From the NCBI GenBank assembly GCA_001695595.3, contig MBPM02000024.1:744001-808000 (forward strand): a stretch of 64,000 bases of DNA, read 5' to 3'. Position 1 is the stretch's first letter, and every line of letters starts with the position of its first letter. Below the pieces are notes generated by a model. It saw only the letters and a program-made list of their open reading frames with translations, made no database searches and was not told where the DNA came from. The stretch is from Plasmopara viticola (taxonomy: Eukaryota > Oomycota > Peronosporomycetes > Peronosporales > Peronosporaceae). Made by a program: the position numbers and the translations under genes. Below, piece after piece: positions 37,788 through 48,572 of the stretch.

Positions 37788-38754
37788 CTAACTCGTCCAC
37801 CACGACGACAACCCCAAACCATCCTCATCGATTGTTCCCTGCAAGATTAACCACTATAAGACGAAGTACTCAACAAAAACCTCATCAATCGCACGGACTC
37901 ACAAGAATGTGAATGGCGGAAGGTGTGGGATCGTTGTCTGATAGATCCACACTTGAAGACCGCCGGCGGGCTAGGGATTGCCGCATGTCACCAGCGCTTA
38001 TCTCTTTTTCAGACTTGTCTGTTGCCTCCGTCGTCGTGGCCTGAATTCCTAGTTTTTAAAAAAAGCAGCAATTTAGTACTTTTAGTCCTAACATTGTAAT
38101 CATAGCTATTAAACCTTTTGCTGTCTTGGTCACGCGCGTAAAATTGATATTTGTCACGCGAAAGCGAATCTCCTCGTGCAAATCCATAAAAAAATTCTCT
38201 GTACATACAAGTCAGTCATGTCACTCTGTCGGCATTACCATCGTCCCCTTTCTTCAACAGCCGCACCTTGTCCTTCCGAGTACTTCCAAACCCATAGCCT
38301 CTCCGCCGTATCACTGCGACAGTTCAAAGGTACACCGAAATAACGTCAATGGGTCCGTAACGATCAAGGAGGAGTTGTTGGGTTACTTTGCATACAAGTA
38401 GGATGGTGTCTGCAGCGCATAAGACGGAATGATAATGTCTTGTACAAAATCGATGGACACTCGAATGTGCTCCTCTGTACAGCTCACGATGCGGCCTTTT
38501 AAAACTTCACCAACGAATGGTCGAAACACGACCAAGCGAAATTCCACTTGGGAGTGCGACGTGCCGTCCGACGGGTGCACAAACGCATCGCCAATGCTCA
38601 CAAAGTCATAGAGCGTGATACAGAGGCCTACGTCTGCAATGACCTTATTGGCATACTTGCGGTCAATTTCCTCGATAAGAACTTGCGTGTAGTCTGCATC
38701 GAAAAGCTCGGGCGCAACGGGGATCACGTCCGAGATGCGTGTCAGCACAAACAT
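37788..38754 (-). CDS. POLR3H: RNA polymerase III subunit RPC8 (Rpb7-like), 228 aa, five exons
   Basis: RPC8 pairs with RPC9 to form the stalk of RNA polymerase III in the nucleus and is needed for initiation at tRNA and 5S genes. Exons on the minus strand: 38754-38396, 38313-38267, 38198-38115, 38048-37903 and 37838-37788; introns of 82, 68, 66 and 64 nt, all GT-AG. The frame closes at every junction, giving 228 residues (human about 204). The first exon carries the Rpb7 N-terminal fold (MFVLTRISDVIPV, then VGLCITLYDF) and the start of the S1 domain (VVFRPFVGEVLKGRI). Exon 2 gives WVWKYSEGQ, exon 3 FFMDLHEEIRFRV, exon 5 GLGLSSWWTS, all hallmarks of the family C-terminus. Exon 4 is a Ser/Arg-rich, less conserved insert. 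The unspliced ORF stops after 123 codons, so a simple ORF call would truncate it. It shares a 114-bp upstream region with the metal transporter. Confidence 0.92.
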
Positions 38755-38868
38755 GGTTATGAGTGGCGCGAAAAGCTACGATGGGTTAAGTACGAGATGC
38801 GTTATATATAAGTATGTGTATTGGCATCAGAGTGGTTGATTAGTTGCCTCTTTAATCCTGCTGTGCCG
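38755..38868. promoter_or_regulatory. Bidirectional 114-bp promoter region (RPC8 / CDF transporter)
   Basis: The two start codons face away from each other with 114 bp between, which must hold both promoters and both 5' leaders. A TATATATA run lies at about 38803-38810. No clear GCTCATT initiator is visible on either strand. Confidence 0.5.
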
Positions 38869-40237
38869 ATGGCCGAGTCGTCGTTGCTCACTGTGTCACC
38901 CAATGACTATGGAACGCGCTCGATCGTCCCACCTCTCATAAATGCAAAGAATGATGAGCGACACCGCCGCTCACAGGTCTCACACGCATTTCTTATCAAA
39001 AAGGAGGAAGGCTTGGAAGTGCAACATCTAGCCTCTCCTTCAAGCGCCACATTGCGCGTGGAATTCGCCATCAATGCGTCAATTGTGGCCAATGTGGTGC
39101 GCCACTTTCTTTGTCGTTGTTCTGGCGTAATTAGTTGATATTTCTGAGCAATTGTAGGCCCTAACTATTGTCAAGATCTACGCCGCCATCACCAGCAATT
39201 CATTGGCCGTGCTATCGTCTCTTGTAGACTCAATATTGGACCTTACGTCGCAAATTCTCTTCTGGTACTCGGATAAGCGGATGCACACGCCAAGTGTCAA
39301 GTATCCGGCCGGCAGACGACGACTTGAGCCCATTGCTGTCATTATCTCAGCTACTCTCATGGGCATGGCAGGTGAGACGACACAGCATACTTTTAAAGAT
39401 GGCAGCTGTACAGAACCCATATCGACTTTCTTACGCTCTTCTACACACTTTATGTGTTAGCTATTGAAGTGATCCAACAGTCTGTGGAGGCGCTTGTTAA
39501 GGGCTTCAACGGCCGCCTGCGGGAGATAGACATCTCAATCTTTACGTTGGTTGTACTACTGCTTGCAATTATCATCAAACTTTTTCTCTGGTACATATGC
39601 ACCAAAATCGCGTCACACTCGTCTTCAGCCGATGCGCTGGCTCAGGTAAGTTATTCTTGGGTTGCACCTCACGTTATTGCACATCACAGTGCTTTGCTTA
39701 TGCAGGACCACCGCAACGACGTCTACAGCAACTTTGTTGCTGTCGCTGCTGCCTTTGTTGCGCACTGGCATTCAAATCTCTGGTATCTCGATTCCGTCGG
39801 GGCTATCATAATTTCGATTTACATTGCAGTGAGTTGGTTAGCCACAGGAAAAGAGCAAGTTGAGCGACTAGTTGGCCTTCGTACGTAGCTTTTTTCAACG
39901 CTATGTTGCGGGTGGGTCTCTTACTCATCCACGGTATTCATTTGTAGAGGCCGAGCAAGAATTTATCGACCAAATTCGCACGCTGGGTGATGTGCACCAT
40001 CCCATGATGAAGACAGACATTGTGAGAGCGTACCACTTTGGCAACAACTACTTGGTGGAGATGGAAGTGATCTTACCAGAGGATATGTGCGTAAGGGAAG
40101 CTCACGACATTAGTTTGAGCTTGCAGAACAAAGTAGAGGAGCTGGACAATGTGGAGCGCGCATTCGTGCATGTCGACTACCTAGAGCGCAACTACGACGA
40201 ACACAAAGACCCTACGTTACGTCGCGATTCTCCATAG
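38869..40237 (+). CDS. Cation diffusion facilitator, Mn-type (MTP-like), 363 aa, five exons
   Basis: A six-helix membrane carrier that exports divalent metal from the cytosol, usually into vacuole or Golgi, in exchange for protons. Exons: 38869-39096, 39158-39371, 39461-39645, 39706-39880, 39948-40237; introns 61, 89, 60 and 67 nt, all GT-AG, frame kept throughout. The first ATG in frame is 38869. The metal site is visible: D100 and D104 in helix 2 (VDSILDL) and D210 and D214 in helix 5 (DHRNDVYSN). A DxxxD pair in both helices is the signature of the Mn-CDF group; Zn members usually have HxxxD in one of them. KYPAGRRRLEP between helices 2 and 3 and a C-terminal cytosolic ferredoxin-like domain (about 270-345) complete the family layout. 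No His-rich loop is present. Metal choice is inferred from motif, not shown. Confidence 0.92.
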
Positions 40238-40329
40238 CAGGCTGCTACGAGCGCGGAATACGTAACTTGATAGCTGATTGATTGCGTGAAAAGGTGGCGA
40301 ATAAAAACAACATTATTGTGCTGAAGAGC

Positions 40330-40499
40330 TCACGATACTTTGAAAGATTGCCTCAGTTGCTGAGCTAAAGTAGATGAGTAACCAGGTTTAAAGTGTAATC
40401 TATTGCACATACGTTCACGATACTTCGGAAGATTGCCTCAGTCGCTGAGTTGAAGCAAGTGAGTGATCAATTTTGAAGTATAGTTTATTGCACATACTG
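40330..40499. repeat. 85-bp tandem duplication 3' of the CDF gene
   Basis: Two adjacent units, 40330-40414 and 40415-40499, each begin TCACGATACTT and contain GATTGCCTCAGT and TATTGCACATAC. They differ at about 20 positions. They lie about 90 bp after the stop codon, so the duplication may fall in the 3' UTR or terminator. Confidence 0.8.
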
Positions 40500-41154
40500 C
40501 TTCTTGCATGCCTTCTGTGCAAGGTGCTCTATGACATAAAAACACTTTTTTATCAATCCTACGCGCATACGGGATGTCAAGTAGGTTGTTAACTTGAACC
40601 CACGCAAAGACCCCAGACTTATTTCCTGCGTCTGTCGGACACGCGGTTCGCGCTGCTTGGAAGACTTGCTGGTCGAGGAGTCCGACTGCTAAGCAAATAA
40701 ACGCGTCATGGCTCTAGAGACCTACGAGTGGGGTATAAGCTTTAGAGCTCAGTTTTAGATATGCACCTATTGTGGCCGGTACCTACTAAGAGAGAAACAG
40801 AATCTCTCTTTTAAATTAAGGATATAGAGCTTGTCACTTTGATTTCGAAGGATTTGGTGCGCGTGGCATTCAAATCCTCGTATTTATAAAGCTGGGCTAC
40901 AAGCTTGGTACTATATCGCGAAACGACTTATACCAACACGTTTTTTTTGTCCTAACAACAAAAGAAAACACTTAAAAGCAACGTTCCATCCTGATGAGAT
41001 TTGTATTTCGCCAGAAGTTTCGCTTTTGTACCGGCAAGCAAGGTAGGCGTAAAATGCACAATAATCTTATGGAATGAAAGAAGTCGACATTAAGGTACCA
41101 CTGCTCAAAGAAGTCAGGGTGTGTGCACCCATTAGTAGCTTAAATGTTCTACTC
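40500..41154. other. Gene-free stretch
   Basis: No coding sequence or repeat recognised on either strand. Confidence 0.5.
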
Positions 41155-41165
41155 TACAAGCACTA

Positions 41166-41491
41166 TTGTATTGTATTACGTTATCGCGTTGCCAAGTTAT
41201 GCACGTGCTAGGCTCAGCCTGGCTACTCCACGACATAGAGTGGTGTCCGCATACGTCGGGTCCCGTTCGGCGGGCAGTGCAGCCAGCACCGAGGTCGTGA
41301 AGGTCTTCCATTATTTTGTTAAGCTCTGGTTTGGTAAGAGCCCAGATGGCGCCCTGGTGCTGGAGACCGTCGCGTCGAGGGTGAGACTCGTTAGAGACCT
41401 GCAGATGCCCGAGAGCACCTGTCCGAAGCGCGCGAGCATTTAGCCCCCGCGCTTGGAAGGAAGGCGTCACCCCAACCTTTTCCAAGACGAA
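41166..41491 (-). mobile_element. SINE-like element, copy 2 (326 bp), minus strand
   Basis: The reverse complement matches copy 1 almost throughout, from GGAAAAGGTTGGGGTGACGCC to the tail GATAACGTAATACAATACAAT. It is flanked by a perfect 11-bp direct repeat, TACAAGCACTA, at 41155-41165 and 41492-41502. The central segment that is inverted in copy 3 has the same orientation here as in copy 1. The first dozen bases differ from copies 1 and 3. Confidence 0.78.
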
Positions 41492-41860
41492 TACAAGCAC
41501 TAACGATGAGAAAGCTAACTTGAAGTCAATTTTCAAGAAAGGCGACTCAACACTCCGTATAGATAGGTCTTTCTTACAGGTTTCGAGTGGTGGTGGTGTC
41601 TGTGGCCCGCGAGCATGGTCCAGCCCAACGGACTATAGCGTTGAGAGCAAAACAGCATCTGCTGCTTTGGCTATGGCAAGAAAGGACACAAAATTCGTGC
41701 ATGAGGGTGACAAATGGACCTTTGCCTTCCTTGAGGGGTTTAGAAAGTTGCCGGCAGAAATTGCACCCTCGAAGCCTGAAAAAAGTGGCTAACAGAAGAG
41801 CAGGAATTTAAACTGCAAGAATCATTTGTGCCAAGTGCTTCAAACAATTGTCGATTCCGA

Positions 41861-41935
41861 CTTTCTTGCCGCGCTAGAGTTCACTTCTCATAAAGTATCG
41901 CTTTATGAGAAGTGAACTCCAGTGCGGCAAGAAAC
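41861..41935. repeat. 35-bp foldback with 5-nt loop
   Basis: The left arm 41861-41895 and right arm 41901-41935 are inverted copies with about three mismatches, including an uninterrupted 19-bp core (AGTTCACTTCTCATAAAG region). The loop is TATCG. Its origin is unknown. Confidence 0.8.
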
Positions 41936-43739
41936 TTTGCACAATAGGCTGAGCGCTTATTGTTGGGACCCAGAATGTCTCCGCATAGAGCACCTTGTAG
42001 CCATTCTTTCCCTGTTTTTAAGGATGCAGAAACTATAAAAGTCAACAATTCTATCGGGGAGCACAAAAGACGTGTCTGACAGGTGTAAGAATCTAATTCG
42101 ACCCGTCCCAAACCCTCGCGAGGAATTTGATACCCAATAAGCTGCCAAGTGTGACAAGATTGCACAAGACGTTGCATAGAGGACGTAAAAAGGAAGATAC
42201 GCAATCTTCTGGTGGTCGAGTACAACGCTTTTTATAAGTGTATGTTGGCAAATTATCAACGGTTTCGTACTTGAACTGTTAGAGAGCACAATAGACTGCA
42301 TAACTTGTTTAATTAACTACATGTGCGTTTTGGTTAAACCAACAATTCTATATAGGGAGTGAGTTTGGCTACTGCGATAGAAGAAGGGACTTTTTTCTTT
42401 TCGGTGTCTTACATCAGTATGCTTACCACTTTCGATAATACCATATTAGCTTTCGTGCGGCAGAATCGATCCTTCTTTCAAACGGCATTTTGAGCGAAAA
42501 ACTAGATTTTAAGTGTAAAATATGAGGTTTATGTGTCTACCCGTTGGCAAGTGAAGTTTTTAATCCAATTTATTGAGGTATTGCCAGTGATTTAAAAATA
42601 TAAAAGTCTAAACTTACCCAGAGGACAAAAAACTTTATGGTGTCGATTCGTCCGACCATTCAGCGCTTTCGGGCACATAGCTGTTGCTTAACATGGCTAA
42701 AATTAGCTATATAATGACGATAAGTTTGCCTTAGCTAATACCTGTATTGCAGATATGTTGTATCGCAAATTCAGTACCTTTTTTGGCGTAATGTTGTACA
42801 CAATCTCTATCCGAAAAACTACGAAAAAGACGATGCAACACAGCAGACGAACTTCGCGGTAGCTAATGAGATAGGACAGATCTCACCCGGCTGTAATCCG
42901 ACTTAAAAGAAACAACATTTGGTAGTTGCTGGCCGATTTGCTGGGAAAGATTGTAATTTTTTTAGCCTCAGGAGGAATAACAAAGCTGACAAGGCTTAGC
43001 ATCAAAAAGGATTATGCTCTAATGCTCGTAAATTTACTGCAATATAAACTCACAAGTAGCTGTTTTTTCTTTGAACATGGTATGTCTCCATTGACTCCGT
43101 AATCTAGGCGACAACGCTTGACACTCTACTGCCAAAAATCAATTGCCATTTAATGAGGTTTTGTGAGCGCACCAACCCGATACTACAATCGTCTTTTTTG
43201 CTACAAAAGCAAGCGTTACTGTATTCACTACCTCTGTGTATCTAGGTACAAAGCTTATCGACTTTAGTAGCGTTAACCGCGTTTTCATTGCGACCTATGA
43301 CCTCATTTTGTTAGTGTTGTAGCTGAAAGGGCAACAACTTTGGGCTAATTAAAGATCAAAGACCTTGGATGCCACGTGTTTTCGTCTACCAAAGCTTTAA
43401 TGAGTCATGACCAAGCAAAAAGCGCTAGTGGTACGAATTATAAATCGAGTGAGTCAATTAGTTAAGCCTCGAAAAATCAGAGATACACACTGTCGGCGTC
43501 GAAGATAAATTATGAAACGTCGATTGAAACATTTACCATAAAGAGCTGCTTGCAGTAAGCAGCATTCGATACATGCTAGTCATGATATTGTCTGCGATAA
43601 GTCAAGACATTTGACCATATCCCTACTACTGCGATTGAAGTACATGCCATACAGCTAGTGTAGTGCTTGTACGGCACAGCACCAGTTGTAACCGGGAGAC
43701 CTTCTTGGCTTTAAGCCTAGTCAAAAAAGACAAGACCTT
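41936..43739. other. Gene-free stretch, about 1.8 kb
   Basis: Two overlapping minus-strand frames of 114 codons at 41881-42301 have no recognised family. Beyond 42.3 kb nothing was recognised. Confidence 0.4.
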
Positions 43740-44040
43740 GACGTACCATTGGCACGTTGTCCACCAAGCAGTGCTCGTAGGAGTCGGAACTCACTGCATG
43801 TCGTGAATGGCGTGGTTGACTATAAGCATCTAGGGCGAGGCCACCTGGCACATGTTAAACACTGAGTAGCACTTGTATAGAACAAGACTTATTACAAACC
43901 ATGCAAGTTATGGTTGACAATAGGTAATAGCATTTAAAGCGCAATTCTGGCAGTGTACGTAGAGTAACACATCCCCTGAGCAGCGCTCATAGAGAGATTG
44001 GCAGTTTCTGCATATCATGCAAAGTGTGGCTAGCTGTAGG
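43740..44040 (+). repeat. Second locus of the diverged module seen at 25.3-25.6 kb
   Basis: Contains AGCAGTGCTCGTAGG followed by CACTGCATGTCGTGAATGG (about 43770-43815) and, after GTAGAGTAACACATC (near 43962), GAGCAGCGCTCATAGAGAG and CATATCATGCAAAGTGTGG (to about 44030). Order, strand and spacing parallel the earlier locus, so both derive from one repeat family. Confidence 0.4.
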
Positions 44041-47000
44041 GTGAATAATAATATGACACGGAGTTTTCTATAAAGTGGTCAGTCATTTTACAGATAAGTC
44101 AACAGCGCATGACACTCCATTATATGGTATTTCGGTGACCGACCATAAGTCGAGCACGCTTTAATGACAAGACCCGTCGTGAGGTTGCTGTGGTGTATGT
44201 TTCGGAATCGAGCACTTGCAATACACGAGCTTTACATCACCTCTCTCATCTTCTATTTATATATATCAATACTTGAAGTCGGTACTTTTGGCACGTTCGC
44301 AGCTGAGACGACTCATCGTCGACTAAAAGCTCGGTTGTATCTCCTCGAATCTAACTTATTTTGGTCCCTGCTTGCCAGCTACTGTCAAAATTTCTTTGCA
44401 ACGATAATGAACCCTCTCATTTTTTTGCATGACTAGGCCATAAGCAATGTCGTCCGCTTTGCCTGTCGACAGTGAAACGCTCGCATGCTCTAGCTCCCTC
44501 TGCGCATACAAGCAGCCGAAGTTGTCTTGCGTACAAAGTGGTCGCCATTTCAGTCTTCATCAAAATAGTTGCAAGAATCTATGGATTTTTCGAGCAAAGC
44601 AAAGTTTAAGCAAATAGTCCCTGGCGTATAGCGAAAAACGCGCTTGAAATGACGTGCCCCATTGCACCTGCGATATTTGATTGAGTTACAACAAACCCGC
44701 TTAGGTAATACAAGCTCTGATAGAGCCTTTAATTCCTTCCTGTAGGGGTAGCGCGCTCGTTTTGCTCCTTCTCGCCCTCTGATCCGCAGACACTAGCAGC
44801 TGCAACCGATAAAGAATCAGGTAGTGTCGCGGGCGCTACAGCGAACAGTCCCCTGGCTGTTATCGTCCAGGCTGCGAAGAGGCTTAAGGCTAATATTTTT
44901 GTCAAAACAATTATATCAGCCAGGGGTACACGAAAAGGTTGGATCCGTCGTCTAGCTCACTTGAACGCAAAATACCGCCTTTAGAAAGCCAGCAAGATCC
45001 ACGGCTTTGGAAGGACATTGACCTGACGTGTAATGTCTTTCTTTTGTTCACTTATTTCGGAGACCAAAAGGAAGAACTCGAAGCCAAAGAATATATCACT
45101 CGGTATGGCTGAAGTCACCGAAGTGGGCTGTGTGACGCACTTACAGCTGGGTACCGACGCAAGCTATTTTGTAAGAGATCAGCTCACTTGAATAACATGT
45201 TCGACGAGGCAGAGGGAGAGCTTGAAATTGGTTTGATCTGGACGATGCAGATCATAGCGCCGAGAAGTATGAGCATCAGCTTCACGCACTGTGCAAATTT
45301 CCCGGAGATCGCTTCTTACGTGGCATTTAGAAACTATGTTTCACTTTCTGCCAAAACGACAAACTCCCAGTCCAGACGTTGGGTTCTTTATATCGCCTGC
45401 CAGGTTCAAGAGACTGCTGGAAGGTTTATAAGTTTGTCAGATGCGGGCGGCAACACGGGCATTAAACAACATTGTGCATTTGATACCAGTTCTAGATAAG
45501 GCAAGCCTGGGTCTCATTGTGAAAAGAAAAAACTTTATAACTTGCTTTAAATACCTAGCGCTGAGGACACTTACTGTAGGGTTCTGGCCTTGCCGGATCA
45601 AAATAAGCGATTAGTGTTTTTGTACGTGACGGATACGATTGCGAATAGAGACAGCGGCCAGGAAGGTTGTCCCAATAGGATGATGGCATCCGGCTGAGGT
45701 TTTAGCACGACTGGGTTTAGTGTAGGCTTTCAGTGTACTGTAACTCGGGACGATTTTGCAAGTTAGTCTGGATACAGCAAGGAGTTGTTGGTGAAAGAGA
45801 AGCTCACATACCTCTTTGAAATTCCAAGTATTTAAAAATAGCTCGAATGTTCCGCGACTTAAATGCCACCGCCAGCCCAAAGAGCAACCTTAATCGCGTA
45901 CAAACGGTCGCGTGCGAGCTATTGTTCCTCATGAAAAAATTGTCATAATCTGTCTCCTTCGATGCCGGAGCATAATTTAAAGAAGAAAGCACGAGAACAG
46001 CAAAGGGATGCTACCATAGGTACCGTGATCTTATGGTTAAGTGGTGCTGCAACATCGTTTAAATTCTAGACATCAGCGAGCAAATTTTTTTCGATACATG
46101 AACTGCTACAACACTTCAAAAAAGTAGCATGCTCTTGCTCGTTAATTTTCTACTGAGACATCCCGCTCATGCCTCTGCAGGCTACACACCGCTCTGCGTG
46201 AAAAGTCTAGCCAATCGTCGCGCTTTGTCAACGCCATGACATTGTGGTCTTAGGCTTAATATGATGAAAAAGCCGGGCTGCATTCCAGTATAATTCCTTT
46301 ACAATGCGAGAGCAACCCGAAGACCGTCTGTCGATGATACTTAGTTACTTATGAAACGTACCAGACAAAGTTTAGCGAAAATCGGATTTTGTATCAAAAA
46401 CCTGACTGAATTGAACGAGTTTTAAGACATGACAAAAATCGATAATTGGGTGATATTTATTTCGTTAGAAAAACAAACACACCCCGAGGTGTAAACAAGC
46501 CGTGCCATGGCCCAAGTTGGTTGAGTATAAAAGCGTTCGTACGAAGCAATACGCGCAGGAGAGTTGGGCCATAATCTGCTTTTAGGCACCATGTGCCGAG
46601 TACTATGTACTGAGAAGCGGTGGTCGAGCGGCTTACTTACGCAGCTAAATAACGACGTGTTCGAGGTTTGAAAAATGGTCAGACAAGCTTTGAAGATCTT
46701 GAAGCTGTAGTAACCATTGTCCAAATAGTTAAGGTCATCGGGTTTGCAGGTTGCAATCACCCAATTTGCGTTCGCCAGACGTCGATCGCAAGCGATACCA
46801 TAGCGAAGAGCATGTAGTGCGCCAGATAAGTTTGTGACATCACTTTCTCCACTATTTTGGGTAAGGTTTACTATTATGTGGAGTGCTTTCTAATATTGCT
46901 GCCAGAAGCTAATCCAATATCTTGTGAGATAAAGGAGCTTGAGTGCACATGGGAGTTTGAAGCCTGCCTTCGAAACGGTTATCCGAATATCGTTAATGCT

Positions 47001-48236
47001 ATCAGTCCTCCAAATTAGCTTCTTCAGCAAGACTGAGCTTCCCGCTAGGCTATTAGGTGGTAGATCTATGAGCACAGCTCATATCACAGTCAGTTGTGCC
47101 CTCACCACTCCCATGAAATTTGTAAGCCTTTTAGGAACTTTGAAGCGGCTACAGGACGACTAATGTTTCTTGAAAGTATATTTTATGTAAATAGAAAGTC
47201 GACAAATAGCGACATCCAGCAGGTAGCAGCCAACCTTTTAACAAAGCGTAATACCTCATTGGTATTGCTTTTTTTTAGCCTATGATGTATTGAGACGTAG
47301 AACTGGAATTAAGGCAACGACAGCTTTGTATGTAATTTGAGCACACGTTAAGTTGTAAGAGGATTGACTTCATGATTGCACTCAAAAATCAAGTCTCCAG
47401 CGCCTAGCTTTCGAAGACAAGTCATCTCGGAGTTTAGTCGTCTACAACCCACCAAGTAGGTAAGTTGGTTTTAAATCAAACGGGCGAAGCGTGATTTACT
47501 TAATGTGATTTTATTCCATATTGTGACACCCTAAAGGCTCGCTCGATCCCGGTATAAATCCTCCAAGTGGTTTGTGGTGGTGACAATACTAGAAGTACAC
47601 AAAGAATTTCCACATTGGGACATGGCGTCAATTTTGAGCGATATCGATTTGACGCATTCCTAAAAGAACGCATTTGGTGACCGTAAGGTCGCACTGGAAC
47701 AATGGTTCCTCTTCCGTTCCTTTACTCCGAAAAGCTTTTGCGGTGCACGAAAAAAAAAGCGACTCTCTCAGCGTCATGGCCTGCGTCGACCCGGCAAAGC
47801 CGTAGTTCTCCTTCTTGTCGAATTAGTTCTTTGAAAATCTAAAGGACCTCTTACAGGGTGGCAACTTGTGGCGTTTGACGAGTCATTAAGCCCTGTAATG
47901 ACTATGAACGCTAGATTCCCTTCATGAATGTACCGACGGATACTGCACTTTCTTTTTTTATAGTAGCGTATATCGCTGACGTCTTTAACATAAATATACG
48001 AGGTCGAGTGATAACCTTTTGCATGGCAACGGGTTTGACGTCAAGTCAAGCACATTATGCCCAAAAGTGATGTCGGTTTAACAGTGTTGTCTATAGTCTA
48101 AGACTTCTTCGCAGCTTTGGAGGTCGAAAAGCCAGTCTAGTGTTAGTGAGAGCGCTCGTGGCGCTGTTTAATATTCATCCACCCGTCGGGTGACTAGGCG
48201 AAACAGAATGATAGGTGCAGTGTTCGTAGTGGTAGT
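44041..48236. other. Gene desert, about 4.2 kb
   Basis: Several ORFs of 60-112 codons (for example 44164-44436, 45188-45499 plus; 46422-46760 minus) have no recognised domains. I see no transposon ends. It is probably decayed repeat sequence. Confidence 0.4.
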
Positions 48237-48527
48237 GTGAAAGCGATTTCTCGCCTCAGGTACTCTGTAGCGGGTAATTTTTTCATGCTCGCAGTCCACG
48301 GCACAACCGCAGTCTTTGTGACAAGCGTAGCCTTTGTTGCACTTGCAGTCTCAAACTCATTTTCTACTCTCACTTTCTACTCCCACATCCTTCTACGCAC
48401 CCATATCCTACAAGCACCCACAATGAACAGCCTAGCCCCCCCCTGCACTTTCTTAACAATCCTTAGAGGAGGCGAACGATGCCGTTTTTTCCCATTCTTT
48501 ATCAAAAGGATATGCTCTTGTAGTGTT

Positions 48528-48572
48528 ACGGTGCCATCTCTTTTATTTCTGGAATAAAAGAGATGGCACCGT
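48528..48572. repeat. Perfect 20-bp hairpin at the start of the MULE reading frame
   Basis: The left arm ACGGTGCCATCTCTTTTATT (48528-48547) and its exact reverse complement (48553-48572) are separated by TCTGG. The right arm overlaps the first readable codons of the transposase relic (KRDGTVKAL). It would form a strong stem in RNA or cruciform in DNA. Confidence 0.85.

Noticed and set aside
38115..38401. ORFs on both strands at 38009-38401
   Set aside because: They are shadows of RPC8 exons 2-3 and introns; the proper frame is recovered by splicing.
41132..41536. 134-codon minus-strand ORF with protein similarity to the 5.1-5.6 kb ORF
   Set aside because: The similarity comes from the shared SINE-like element; GC-rich sequence keeps several frames open.
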